Positions 7,335 through 15,132 of a stretch of DNA of 22,189 bases are shown here, piece by piece. The position numbers and the translations under genes are program-made. Under the pieces are notes generated by a model that saw nothing but the letters and a program-made list of their open reading frames with translations, was not told the origin of the DNA and searched no databases. The stretch comes from JBBRVW01 sp038246545 (lineage in GTDB: Bacteria; Actinomycetota; Actinomycetes; JACCUZ01), in the NCBI GenBank assembly GCA_038246545.1, contig JBBRVW010000054.1:1-22189 (forward strand), read 5' to 3'. The first letter of the stretch is position 1; each line of letters starts with the position of its first letter.

Positions 7335-8663
7335 TCAGTGCATGGCGCGCAGCAGCTGCGCCCGGGGTGACCCGGCGGTGTCGCCTGTCGGGCCTGGGTC
7401 GGCAACGCTGCCGGCGGCGAGACCGGCGCCCTCGGTCCGGTGGGTGGCGACCCAGAGCGGCAGCAGATCGGCCGCCATCGACATCGCGTAGTAGTACCCC
7501 TGGCCGAGCCGGCAGCCCAGCTCGGCGAGCACGGCTGCGGTCTCCGGCGTCTCGATGCCCCCGGCGACCACCTCGAGCTCGAGGTGCCGGGCCAGGTCGG
7601 TGACGGCGGCGACGATCGCCCGGTCACGTCCGTTCTCGTGCACCTGGCTGACGAACGACCGGTCGATCTTCAGCTGCTGGATCGGCAGCTCGGACAGGTG
7701 GGTCAGCGAGGAGTAGCCGGTCCCGAAGTCGTCGAGGGACAGGCGCACCCCGAGCTCGCGGAGGTCCGCGAGCAGGCCGAGTGCGCGGTCCGCGTCGCTG
7801 AGCACGATGCTCTCGGTGATCTCGAGGGTCAGTCGGTCGCTCGGCAGATCGTGCCGGGCCAGGGTCTCGGCGACTGCCGTCGGCAGCATCGTGTCCAGCA
7901 GCGACCGGGCCGACAGGTTGACCGAGATGCCGATGTCGAGGCCCTCCGCGCGCCACGCGGCGCAGGCCGCGACCGCCCGATCCAGCACCAGGCTGGTGAG
8001 CGGCACGATCAGACCGTTGCGCTCGGCGAGCGGCAGGAACAGACCCGGGCGCAGCGTGCCGCGCACCGGGTGGTGCCAGCGGACCAGCGCCTCGCAGGAC
8101 GAGATCCGCCCGTCCGAGAGCTGCACCAGCGGCTCGACCTCGATGTCGACCTGGCCGCTCTCGATGGCGTCCCGGAGCTCGCCCATCAGCGACAGCAGCG
8201 AGGCGTCGTTGACGTCGATGTCGGGGCGGTACATCACGCAGCTGTCGGCGCCGCTCTTGGCGGCGTACATCGCGATGTCCGCCCGCTTGAGCAGATCGGA
8301 CACAGTGCGGCCGTGCTCGGGTGCCACCGCGATGCCGACCGAGCCGGACAGGTGCAGGCGCTCCTCCCCGACGGTGAAGTGCGGCTCGAGGGTTCCGAGC
8401 GGTCGCTGGGCCACCGCCTCGTTGGGCTCGGTCACCGCGGCCGGCACGAGCACGGCGAACTCGTCGCCGCCGAGGCGTGCGACGGTGACGTCCTCCGGCA
8501 GCGCCTCGGCGAACCGCACCGCCACCTGGCGCAGCAGCTCGTCACCGATGTGGTGGCCGAGGGTGTCGTTCACTGCCTTGAAGCCGTTCAAGTCGATGAT
8601 CATCATCGCGACGTGCCCGCGGCGGTGCCGGGCGTCCGCGAGTGCGGCGATCGCCTCGGTCGT
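7335..8663 (-). pseudogene. GGDEF-EAL cyclic-di-GMP protein, 5'-truncated and with degenerate EAL site
   Basis: The first available start is an ATG at 8606, giving 423 residues, but homology continues upstream to about 8660 in a frame that has no start codon before a TGA at 8819. The GGDEF domain therefore lacks its N-terminal helix and LTGLPNR-type block, and no sensor region remains. What is left keeps MMIIDLNGFK and an intact GGDEF (46-50), but the inhibitory RxxD site has Leu for Arg. The EAL domain keeps EAL (172-174), N230, EITES (262-266), DDFGTGYSSL (292-301), K313 and Q369. However, the usual A-E-G-V-E reads A-G-G-I-E (348-352), losing the catalytic Glu at 349, and the Q-P-I motif near 158 reads E-P-L. 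It is a 5'-deleted relic, or at most a c-di-GMP-binding protein translated from 8606. Confidence 0.65.
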
Positions 8664-8816
8664 GATCTGCGCGCCGGGAACACATCGGCGGCCGCGACGT
8701 GCGACGCGGCGCCCGGACGCGTGCCCCGGTGTGGCTCCGTGCCCAGGCTGCTGTCCGCCGCCTCCGCGTCTGCCCGGGGCCGGTAGTGGGGCTCGTGGGT
8801 CAGTCGGTGGTACCGA

Positions 8817-11159
8817 TCAGTGGTCGGTGCCCGGCCCCGGGTCGGTCCCGTCGGCGTCGCCGGGCGGGTCCGCCTCGGCGACGGCCAGCCCACCGCTGCC
8901 GGTCTCCGCCGCCGACTCGTCGCCGACCGCCACGACCGTGATGTTGCGGCGCACCGACCGGAGCAGCAGCTGGCTGACGTCGAGGACCTCGACGTCCTCG
9001 CGGGCCGCGCCCTCCTGCTTCTTGGCGGTGACGGCATCGCCGAGCATCACCAGGCAGAACGGGCAGGCCGTGGACACCACGTCGGGGTCGAGGGCGAGCG
9101 CCTCGTCGACCCGCTCGACGTTGACCCGCTTGCCGATCTTCTCCTCCATCCACATGCGCGCCCCGCCGGCGCCGCAGCAGAAGCCGCGCTCCTTGCACCG
9201 GTGCATCTCCTCGGTGCGCAGGCCGGGCACCTGGGCGAGGATCTCGCGCGGCGGTGTGTAGACCTTGTTGTGCCGCCCCAGGTAGCAGGGGTCGTGGTAG
9301 GTCACCAGCTGGTCGATCGGGGTGACCGGCGTGAGCCGCCCCTCCTGGATGAGCCGGTCGAGCAGCTGGGTGTGGTGCACGACCTCGTAGTTGCCGCCGA
9401 CCTGCGGGTACTCGCGCGCCAAGGAGTTGAAGCAGTGCGGGCAGGTGGCGACGATGACGGTCTTGTCGGCGCCGGCCTCGTTGAGGACCTCGACGTTCTG
9501 CTGGGCGAGCATCTGGAAGACGAACTCGTTGCCCAGCCGCCGGGCCGGGTCGCCGGAGCAGGACTCGTTGTCACCCAGCACCGCGAACTTCACGCCGGCG
9601 ATGTGCAGCAGCTCCGCGAACGCCCGGGTGGTCTTCTTCGCGCGGTCCTCCAGGGCGCCGGCGCAGCCGACCCAGTAGAGGTAGTCGACCTGCGAGAGAT
9701 CAGTGAGGTCTCCTTCTCCGAGCACCGGCACCTCGAAGTCGAGGCCCCGGGTCCACTCGAGGCGGGCCTTGGCCGACATCCCCCACGGGTTGCCCTTGTT
9801 CTCGAGGTTCTTCAGCATCGTCCCGGCCTCGCTCGGGAACGACGACTGGACCAGCACCTGGAACCGGCGCATGTCGACGATGTGGTCGACGTGCTCGATG
9901 TCGACCGGGCACTGCTCGACGCACGCGCCGCAGGTCGTGCAGGACCACAGCACGTCCGGGTCGATGACCCCGCCCTGCTCGAGGGTGCCGACCAGCGGCC
10001 GGTCCACCTGGGGCTGGCCGACCCCGGGCACCCGGCCGAAGCCGGACTCGGGGACGCCGTGGTGCCCGCCGCCCTCGTGGCCGTCGGCCTGCGCGGCCCG
10101 TGACGACTCGTCGCCGGCCTCGTCGACCCCGGTGACGGCCGTCCCGCCGGAGCCCAGCAGGGCCGGCCCCTTGGCGAACAGGTGGTCCCGCAGGTCCATG
10201 ATCACAAGCTTCGGCGACAGCGGCTTGCCGGTGTTCCAGGCGGGGCACTGGTCCTGGCAGCGACCGCACTCGGTGCAGGTCGCCATGTCGAGCATGCCCT
10301 TCCAGGTGAAGTCCTCGATCTTCCCCCGGCCGAACACGGTGTCCTCGTCCAGCTCGTCGAGGTTCTCGAAGTCGATCGGCTTGCCGTCGACCATGATCGG
10401 GAGCAGCGGGCCGAGCGCCTTGGGCTCGCGCTTGGTGAGCACGTTGAGGGGGGCCAGGAAGATGTGCAGGTGCTTGGAGTAGACGACGAGCACGAGGAAA
10501 CCGAGGACCACGCCGAGCTGCAGGAGGATCCCGACCGTCTCCAAGGCCTCGTTGGCGCTCTCGCCGAGCGGGTGCAGCACCTTCGACGCCGCCTTCGAGG
10601 CGAAGGCCCACCAGCCGTCCTCCTGGAACGGGAAGACGCCGGTGTTGATCTGGGCGCCGCGGTAGAGGAACAGCGTCCAGATGACGTTGAAGATCAGGAA
10701 CAGCACGAGCCAGGCCGCGCCCGTGTGCGAGCCGTAGAACCGTGAGCGTCGCTCGCGCCGGGCCGGGGCCTGGCGGAACCGGATGACGGTGAAGGCCGCC
10801 AGCGACAGCAGCACGGCGACCGCGAAGAAGTCCTCGAGCAGGCCGAGCAGCGCCCAGTGACCGATGAACGGGATCGCGAAGTCCCGGTCGAACAGTGCGC
10901 CGTACGCCTCGAGGATGGTGGCCGCGAGCACCACGAAGGCCCAGAACGTGAAGAAGTGCGCCACCCCCGGCACGTTCCACTGCAGCAGCTTGCGCTGGCC
11001 GAAGACCTCGCGCAGCTGGCTCCGCAGGCGGGTGCCGATGTCGTCGAGCCGGCCCGGCGCGGGTTGCCCCGACCTGATCAGCCGGGACAGGTAGTGGACG
11101 CGTCGACCGGCGACCGCGATGGCGGCCACCGTCATGAGCAGCCCGAGGGCGAGGCGCAC
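8817..11159 (-). CDS. EtfD-like membrane iron-sulfur oxidoreductase (heterodisulfide reductase-related)
   Basis: A 780-residue membrane redox protein resembling M. tuberculosis Rv0338c (EtfD), thought to pass electrons from electron-transfer flavoprotein in fatty-acid oxidation to the quinone pool. The N-terminal third has about five or six membrane helices of the NarI/HdrE type. Two [4Fe-4S] ferredoxin motifs follow, CTECGRCQDQCP (295-306) and CTTCGACVEQCP (407-418), separated by a Gly/His-rich linker. The C-terminal half has two cysteine-rich (CCG) domains, seen as WVGCAG...ESCSGD...CPHC and DPCYLG...GFCCGAGG...CPFC, which bind Fe-S in HdrB/GlpC relatives. The last roughly 45 residues are a disordered acidic tail. 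The start is a GTG at 11159 with AGGAGG 4 nt upstream. Confidence 0.92.
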   Translation of the reverse strand: MRLALGLLMTVAAIAVAGRRVHYLSRLIRSGQPAPGRLDDIGTRLRSQLREVFGQRKLLQWNVPGVAHFFTFWAFVVLAATILEAYGALFDRDFAIPFIGHWALLGLLEDFFAVAVLLSLAAFTVIRFRQAPARRERRSRFYGSHTGAAWLVLFLIFNVIWTLFLYRGAQINTGVFPFQEDGWWAFASKAASKVLHPLGESANEALETVGILLQLGVVLGFLVLVVYSKHLHIFLAPLNVLTKREPKALGPLLPIMVDGKPIDFENLDELDEDTVFGRGKIEDFTWKGMLDMATCTECGRCQDQCPAWNTGKPLSPKLVIMDLRDHLFAKGPALLGSGGTAVTGVDEAGDESSRAAQADGHEGGGHHGVPESGFGRVPGVGQPQVDRPLVGTLEQGGVIDPDVLWSCTTCGACVEQCPVDIEHVDHIVDMRRFQVLVQSSFPSEAGTMLKNLENKGNPWGMSAKARLEWTRGLDFEVPVLGEGDLTDLSQVDYLYWVGCAGALEDRAKKTTRAFAELLHIAGVKFAVLGDNESCSGDPARRLGNEFVFQMLAQQNVEVLNEAGADKTVIVATCPHCFNSLAREYPQVGGNYEVVHHTQLLDRLIQEGRLTPVTPIDQLVTYHDPCYLGRHNKVYTPPREILAQVPGLRTEEMHRCKERGFCCGAGGARMWMEEKIGKRVNVERVDEALALDPDVVSTACPFCLVMLGDAVTAKKQEGAAREDVEVLDVSQLLLRSVRRNITVVAVGDESAAETGSGGLAVAEADPPGDADGTDPGPGTDH

Positions 11160-11279
11160 GGAACCTCCTGCTGGTGAGGAGCGTCAGCGTAGGGCGGCGC
11201 CATGCTACCGACGGGTAACTTCGGGGCGCGCACCGGGACCGGCGGCGGGTCGCGCGGCGACGACGCCCCGGTCGTGACC

Positions 11280-11423
11280 CTAGAAGAAGGTGTCCGACGC
11301 CCAGCGAACAAGGGGGACGAGGACCGGCGCCGCGAGCATCAGCAAGCCGAGGACGACGAGGGCGGCCAGCAGCCGTAGCGGCGCGGCCGGCTTGCCGCGC
11401 GAGTCACGCAGGGCGGGGAGCAC
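11280..11423 (-). CDS. Small single-pass membrane protein, hypothetical
   Basis: A 47-residue frame starting at GTG 11423 and ending TAG at 11280. The product has a basic start (LPALRDSRGKPAAPLR), one strongly hydrophobic segment (LLAALVVLGLLMLAAPVLVPLV) and a short tail ending RWASDTFF, the pattern of a genuine small membrane protein. An in-frame stop lies just upstream of the GTG, so the start is well bounded, though the ribosome-binding site is weak. It lies 120 bp upstream of the oxidoreductase gene on the same strand and is divergent from the YchJ-like gene. I do not recognise the family. Confidence 0.55.
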   Translation of the reverse strand: MLPALRDSRGKPAAPLRLLAALVVLGLLMLAAPVLVPLVRWASDTFF

Positions 11424-11486
11424 CGCCCCAGCCTACGAGCACCTGCGGGCGGCGCGGGGTGTGCGGGCACCCGGCATGCTCATCGG

Positions 11487-11917
11487 GTGAACCGGCCGCT
11501 GCGGGACGACGACTGTCCCTGCGGCAGCGGCGGCTCGTTCGGTTCGTGCTGCGGCCCGGTGCTCGAGGGCACGGCCGCGCCGACCGCCCAGGCGCTGATG
11601 CGGTCCCGGTACACGGCGTACGCCGTCGGCGACCCCGCCCACCTGTTCCGCAGCTGGCACCCGCGAACCAGGCCCGACGACGTCGTCCTCGACGTCGACC
11701 TCCGGTGGGAGGGCCTCGAAGTGCTGTCGGTGGTCGGCGGAGGGGCCGGTGACGACACCGGCGAGGTGGAGTTCGTCGCGCGCGCCCGCGGACGCGACCG
11801 CGTGGTGGTAGTGCACGAGCGCAGCCGGTTCGCCGGCGGGCCGGGCGGTGGACCTACGTCGACGGCGACCAGGGGCCTCCGGCTGAGACACGTCAGAGCC
11901 GGGACGGCTCTAGGTGA
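11487..11917 (+). pseudogene. YchJ-like (UPF0225) SEC-C motif protein, frameshifted as read
   Basis: Starting at GTG 11487, the frame encodes the SEC-C zinc-binding motif CPCGSGGSFGSCCG near the N-terminus, then LMRSRYTAYAVGD and the strands LRWEGLEVLSVVGGG and EVEFVARAR, all typical of YchJ/UPF0225. After HERSRFA the frame becomes low-complexity. Stepping back one base at about 11834 restores RRAGRWTYVDGD and a normal end at TGA 11915-11917. With one C restored in GCCGGCGGG the protein would be 143 residues, the usual family length. This is a 1-nt deletion or a sequencing error. The unrepaired frame stays open into the downstream protease gene by chance. Its last 8 nt overlap the convergent DUF4235 gene. 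Confidence 0.75.
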
Positions 11918-12197
11918 CCTCCTCCATGCCGGCAGGCAGGTGCCCGGTCGACTTCCGGTAATAGCCGGCGGCCTTGCGGGTCGCGAGCATCCGGGCCAGG
12001 CCCATCGCCGCGCCGCTCGCGACGGCGAACGCGATCGCCTCGCGCCACGCGGTCCCGGGGGCCGCCGGGTTGGCCGGCGGTTGGTGACCGGTGGTGCGCA
12101 CCCAGCCCTTCGTGAGCGCCTTGCGGGCGGCGATCCCGGCGAGGATCGCGGAGAGGCCGCCGAGGAGGCGCCAGCCGAGGGAAGGTTTCGCTGCCAC
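11910..12197 (-). CDS. DUF4235 domain-containing membrane protein
   Basis: A 95-residue protein starting at GTG 12197 (VAAKPSLGWRLLGGLSAILA). It matches the actinobacterial DUF4235 family across its length: a first hydrophobic helix ending AGIAARKALTKGW, the TTGHQPPANP loop, a second helix AIAFAVASGAAMGLARMLATR, and the KAAGYYRKSTGHLP ending. The function is unknown; two helices suggest a small inner-membrane protein. A GGGAAAGGG purine run lies about 8 nt before the chosen GTG; an ATG 33 nt further upstream is the alternative. It is convergent with the YchJ-like gene (8-nt overlap) and divergent from the protease gene. Confidence 0.88.
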   Translation of the reverse strand: MAAKPSLGWRLLGGLSAILAGIAARKALTKGWVRTTGHQPPANPAAPGTAWREAIAFAVASGAAMGLARMLATRKAAGYYRKSTGHLPAGMEEVT

Positions 12198-12401
12198 GGC
12201 GTCGCCCTTTCCCGGGTGGCACGGCCTCAACCGCCACCGCGACCGCCACGCTCAACCCACTCGGAACCCGTCCGACAGACAGTGGACGTGCGCATCCGAC
12301 CCCGGGGTGGGGTCGCGGCCCGTACGCTTCCCGTGACGTTCCGTGCCGGTTCGTCACCTGTTCGCCGACCTGCCGTCCAGGCAGCCATCAGGGGGCCCCG
12401 C

Positions 12402-14876
12402 GTGCCGCACCGCAGCAGGCGCGCCGCCGCGCTCGCCGCCACGCTCCCGGTGCTGGCCGGCCTGCTCGCGACGCTGTCGACTGCGCCCGCGCCGGCCACC
12501 GCGGCCGCGGCACCCACGGCCCAGCGGGCCGCGGCAGCGGTCGCCCCGGAGCGGGTCGTGCGTGACACGAGGGGACGGGTCCGCCTGCTCGCTGCCGGTG
12601 GCCGCCGTGCCGCCGGGCTGGCGCCCGGCGCCTCCGCAGCGACCGCGTCGCGGGCTCACCTGACCCGGGTGGCGCCGCTCTTCGGCGTCGCGGCACGTGA
12701 CCTGCGCGTCGCGGGCACCGGTCGGGCGGGCAGCCGTGACGTGGTCCGGTTCCAGCAGACCCGTGCGGGTCTGCCGGTCTTCGCGGGCGAGCTGGTGACC
12801 GTGCTCGACCGGCGTGGCGGCCTGCTGTCCGTCTCGGGAGAGACGGCTCAGGGCGCCAGCCTCACGACGTACGACGTCGCCGCCTCGGCGGCCGCCCGCA
12901 CGGCCCGCCGGGCGGTCGCCGCCGCGCACGGGCTGGCCGCCCGCTCGCTGCGAGGCGACCGGCCGACCCGGTGGCTGCTCGACCGCTCCCTGGTCGAGTC
13001 GACCGGCGCCGGCGCCGGCCTGCGACCGGTCTGGCGGGTGCCGGTGCGGTCGAGCGCGCGGCTCGAGGTCGCCGACCTGGTCCTCGTCGACGCGGTCACC
13101 GGTCAGGTCGCGCTGCGCCTGTCGCAGGTCGCCGACCTCGACCGGGTCGTCTGCGACGACATGCGCACCCGCACCTACCGCTGCCGCCCCGGCGCCTACG
13201 ACCGGGTGGAGGGCGGCGCCCCCACCGGTGTGGCCGACGCCGACCAGGCCTACGACCTCACCGGGGCGACCGCCGCCTGGTACGCCGCGACCCTCGGCGT
13301 CGACCTCACGGCACTGATCGGCGCCGACCTGGGCGACGGGCGCAAGCTGCGGTCCACGACCAACTACTGCCCGCCCGGCGAGTGCCCCCTGGAGAACGCG
13401 TTCTGGGCCGGCGACCAGATGGTCTACGGCGCGGGGTACACGTCCGCCGACGACGTCGTGGCGCACGAGCTGACCCACGGCGTCACCCAGCACACCGCCG
13501 GCCTCGTCTACTGGTTCCAGTCCGGTGCGATCAACGAGTCGATGTCGGACGTGCTCGGCGAGCTCGTCGACCAGGGCGACGGTGTCGGCAACGACGCGCC
13601 GGACGTGCGGTGGCGGCTCGGTGAGGACCTGCCCGCGGAGCACGGCGGCGTGACCCGCGACATGGCCGACCCGACGCGCTACGACCAGCCGGACAGCACC
13701 ACCAGCATGCTCTACGACCTCGCACTCGACTACGACGACAACGGCGCTGTGCACACCAACAGCGGCGTGCCGAACAAGGCGGCGTACCTCATCACCGACG
13801 GGACCGTGGCCGAGCCCGGCGGCGCCTTCGCCGGCCGCTCGTTCGCCGGGATCGGGACCGCCCGGGCCGCCGCGCTCTACTGGGCCACCCTGCAGATGCT
13901 CACGCCCGGCTCGGACTTCCAGGACCTCGGCGTCGCGCTGGTCCAGTCGTGCGCCAACCTCGCCTTCACCCCGGCCGAGTGCGCCACCGTGTCCCAGGCC
14001 GTCGATGCCACCGGCCTGGCCCGCGGTGTCGGACCCAGCGAGCCGCGCAAGGTGGCGGTGCGCGGCGGTCCGAGCGAGGCACTGCTGTCGTGGGCGCCGC
14101 CGACGAGCCGCGGCTCGTCGCCGCTCACGTCGTACGCCATCGCCATCTCGCCCTCGCTGGCCGGCGACGACCTCGCCACGATCGACCCGGCGGCCGACGG
14201 CTGGGTCGTCACCGGCCTCGCCCAGGGCACCGACTACACGTTCCGGCTCTTCGCGGTGAACCCGGACGGCACGTCCCCGTCGGTCACCCGGACCCTCACC
14301 GGCACCGCCGTCTCGCTGCGTGCTCCGACGTCGGTGCTGTGGAGCACCCGGGCCACGGTGCGCGGGCGCCTGGTCGACGCCCTCGGCACCGGGCTGGGCG
14401 GTCGCCGGCTGGTCCTGGCTCGCCGCGACGCCGGCACCTCCGGATACGACGTGAAGGGCGCGGCCACCACCCGGGCCGACGGCACGTTCGGCTTCGGCTG
14501 GCGAGCCCGGGTCGGCGCGCGCTGGTTCGTGCTCTACCAGGGCAGGACGACCGAGATCGGCGTGCACGGCGCACGCCATGCCCTCGCCGTGCGGCAGCGG
14601 GTGACGCCGGGTCCGACCGGGTCACCGCGGGCCGGCCAGCTCCTCTCGCTGACCGGCACCGTGCGGCCGGTGCGCAACGGCAGCGTGCAGCTCCAGCGGC
14701 ACGCCGCGGACGGCTGGACCACCGTCGCCCGTGGCCGGCTCGCCGACGGCCGCTGGTCGCTGTCCTGGCGGGTCGCCGTCGCGCGGCCAACCGACCTGCG
14801 GGTGCGGGTGGCCGCCCGCCCCCAGGTCGGCCTGGCCGGCGGCCTCAGCCGGGTCCTGCACCTCGACCCACGCTGA
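12402..14876 (+). CDS. Secreted M4-family (thermolysin-like) metalloprotease with FnIII domain
   Basis: An 824-residue preproprotein from GTG 12402, preceded by a GGGGG run. Residues 1-36 are a signal peptide (RRAAALAATLPVLAGLLATL). The FTP/PepSY-type propeptide (about 85-235) includes FQQTRAGLPVFAGELVTVLD. The catalytic domain holds the zinc motif HELTH (355-359), the third zinc ligand E379 in AINESMSD (20 residues after the second His, as in thermolysin) and the active-site H451 in AVHTNSGVPNKA, so it looks active. A fibronectin type III domain follows (about 542-636), then Ig-like/beta-sandwich repeats to the end, probably for substrate or wall binding. No LPXTG or membrane anchor is seen, so it is likely released. 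The frame is open far upstream into the YchJ-like gene, but the signal peptide marks the true start. Confidence 0.9.
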   Translation: MPHRSRRAAALAATLPVLAGLLATLSTAPAPATAAAAPTAQRAAAAVAPERVVRDTRGRVRLLAAGGRRAAGLAPGASAATASRAHLTRVAPLFGVAARDLRVAGTGRAGSRDVVRFQQTRAGLPVFAGELVTVLDRRGGLLSVSGETAQGASLTTYDVAASAAARTARRAVAAAHGLAARSLRGDRPTRWLLDRSLVESTGAGAGLRPVWRVPVRSSARLEVADLVLVDAVTGQVALRLSQVADLDRVVCDDMRTRTYRCRPGAYDRVEGGAPTGVADADQAYDLTGATAAWYAATLGVDLTALIGADLGDGRKLRSTTNYCPPGECPLENAFWAGDQMVYGAGYTSADDVVAHELTHGVTQHTAGLVYWFQSGAINESMSDVLGELVDQGDGVGNDAPDVRWRLGEDLPAEHGGVTRDMADPTRYDQPDSTTSMLYDLALDYDDNGAVHTNSGVPNKAAYLITDGTVAEPGGAFAGRSFAGIGTARAAALYWATLQMLTPGSDFQDLGVALVQSCANLAFTPAECATVSQAVDATGLARGVGPSEPRKVAVRGGPSEALLSWAPPTSRGSSPLTSYAIAISPSLAGDDLATIDPAADGWVVTGLAQGTDYTFRLFAVNPDGTSPSVTRTLTGTAVSLRAPTSVLWSTRATVRGRLVDALGTGLGGRRLVLARRDAGTSGYDVKGAATTRADGTFGFGWRARVGARWFVLYQGRTTEIGVHGARHALAVRQRVTPGPTGSPRAGQLLSLTGTVRPVRNGSVQLQRHAADGWTTVARGRLADGRWSLSWRVAVARPTDLRVRVAARPQVGLAGGLSRVLHLDPR

Positions 14877-14913
14877 CCCACTCCGGGCCCCCCAGCCTGC
14901 CCGCGCGGTCCTG

Positions 14914-14964
14914 TGATCCACAGCGGATCGACTGGAGATTCTCCAACGGTTCCGCTGTGGATCA
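14914..14964. repeat. Nested palindrome between protease and dnaK genes
   Basis: A perfect 14-nt inverted repeat, TGATCCACAGCGGA (14914-14927) and its complement (14951-14964), encloses a second palindrome TGGAGA-T-TCTCCA (14933-14945). It lies about 38 nt past the protease stop and about 50 nt before the first HAIR site. It may act as a terminator for the protease gene, although no T-run follows. Each outer arm contains TGATCCACA, one mismatch from the DnaA-box consensus TTATCCACA, in opposite orientations. Confidence 0.75.
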
Positions 14965-15012
14965 TGGAACGCCGCGCGGTGGGACGGGCGGGAACTCGGT
15001 TGCCGGGGCAAG

Positions 15013-15035
15013 AGTTGAGCAGACCACACTCAACT
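15013..15035. promoter_or_regulatory. HAIR operator 1 (HspR-binding inverted repeat) upstream of dnaK
   Basis: AGTTGAG (15013-15019) and CTCAACT (15029-15035) form a perfect 7-nt inverted repeat with a 9-nt spacer. This fits the HAIR consensus CTTGAGT-N7-ACTCAAG (TTGAG-N9-CTCAA core) bound by HspR. The cognate hspR gene lies in the same operon. Confidence 0.85.
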
Positions 15036-15038
15036 TTC

Positions 15039-15067
15039 TTGCATGATCCGGTCTCACCGGGCAAGAT
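15039..15067 (+). promoter_or_regulatory. Putative dnaK promoter (-35 TTGCAT, -10 CAAGAT)
   Basis: TTGCAT (15039-15044) and CAAGAT (15062-15067) are 17 nt apart and lie between the two HAIR sites, so bound HspR would block RNA polymerase. The -10 resembles actinobacterial housekeeping -10 elements. GATATG at 15065 is an alternative -10. Confidence 0.5.
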
Positions 15068-15086
15068 ATGAGTCGGGTCGGCTCAA
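15068..15086. promoter_or_regulatory. HAIR operator 2 (weaker HspR site) upstream of dnaK
   Basis: TGAG (15069-15072) and CTCA (15082-15085) are separated by 9 nt, the HAIR spacing, with the right arm extending to CTCAA and the left to ATGAG (one outer mismatch). It overlaps the expected transcription start about 50 bp downstream of operator 1. Confidence 0.65.
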
Positions 15087-15132
15087 TCCTGGGCCTTCCC
15101 CCACAGTCCCCCAGCGAAGGAACACACAGACC

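Noticed and set aside
8820..10103. Plus-strand open frame of 427 codons opposite the EtfD-like gene
   Set aside because: Shadow frame; the minus strand encodes clear ferredoxin and CCG motifs throughout.
12354..14579. Long antisense open frame of 741 codons opposite the M4 protease
   Set aside because: Arg/Gly/Val-rich composition with no motifs; the plus strand carries a complete metalloprotease.
11487..14876. A single 1129-residue SEC-C/M4 peptidase fusion protein
   Set aside because: The middle part (about 11835-12400) has no protein character and is antisense to the DUF4235 gene. The YchJ ending exists in another frame, and the protease has its own signal peptide at 12402.
14914..14964. 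Replication origin or DnaA-box cluster
   Set aside because: Only two imperfect boxes forming one palindrome; no dnaA/dnaN neighbours and no AT-rich unwinding region.
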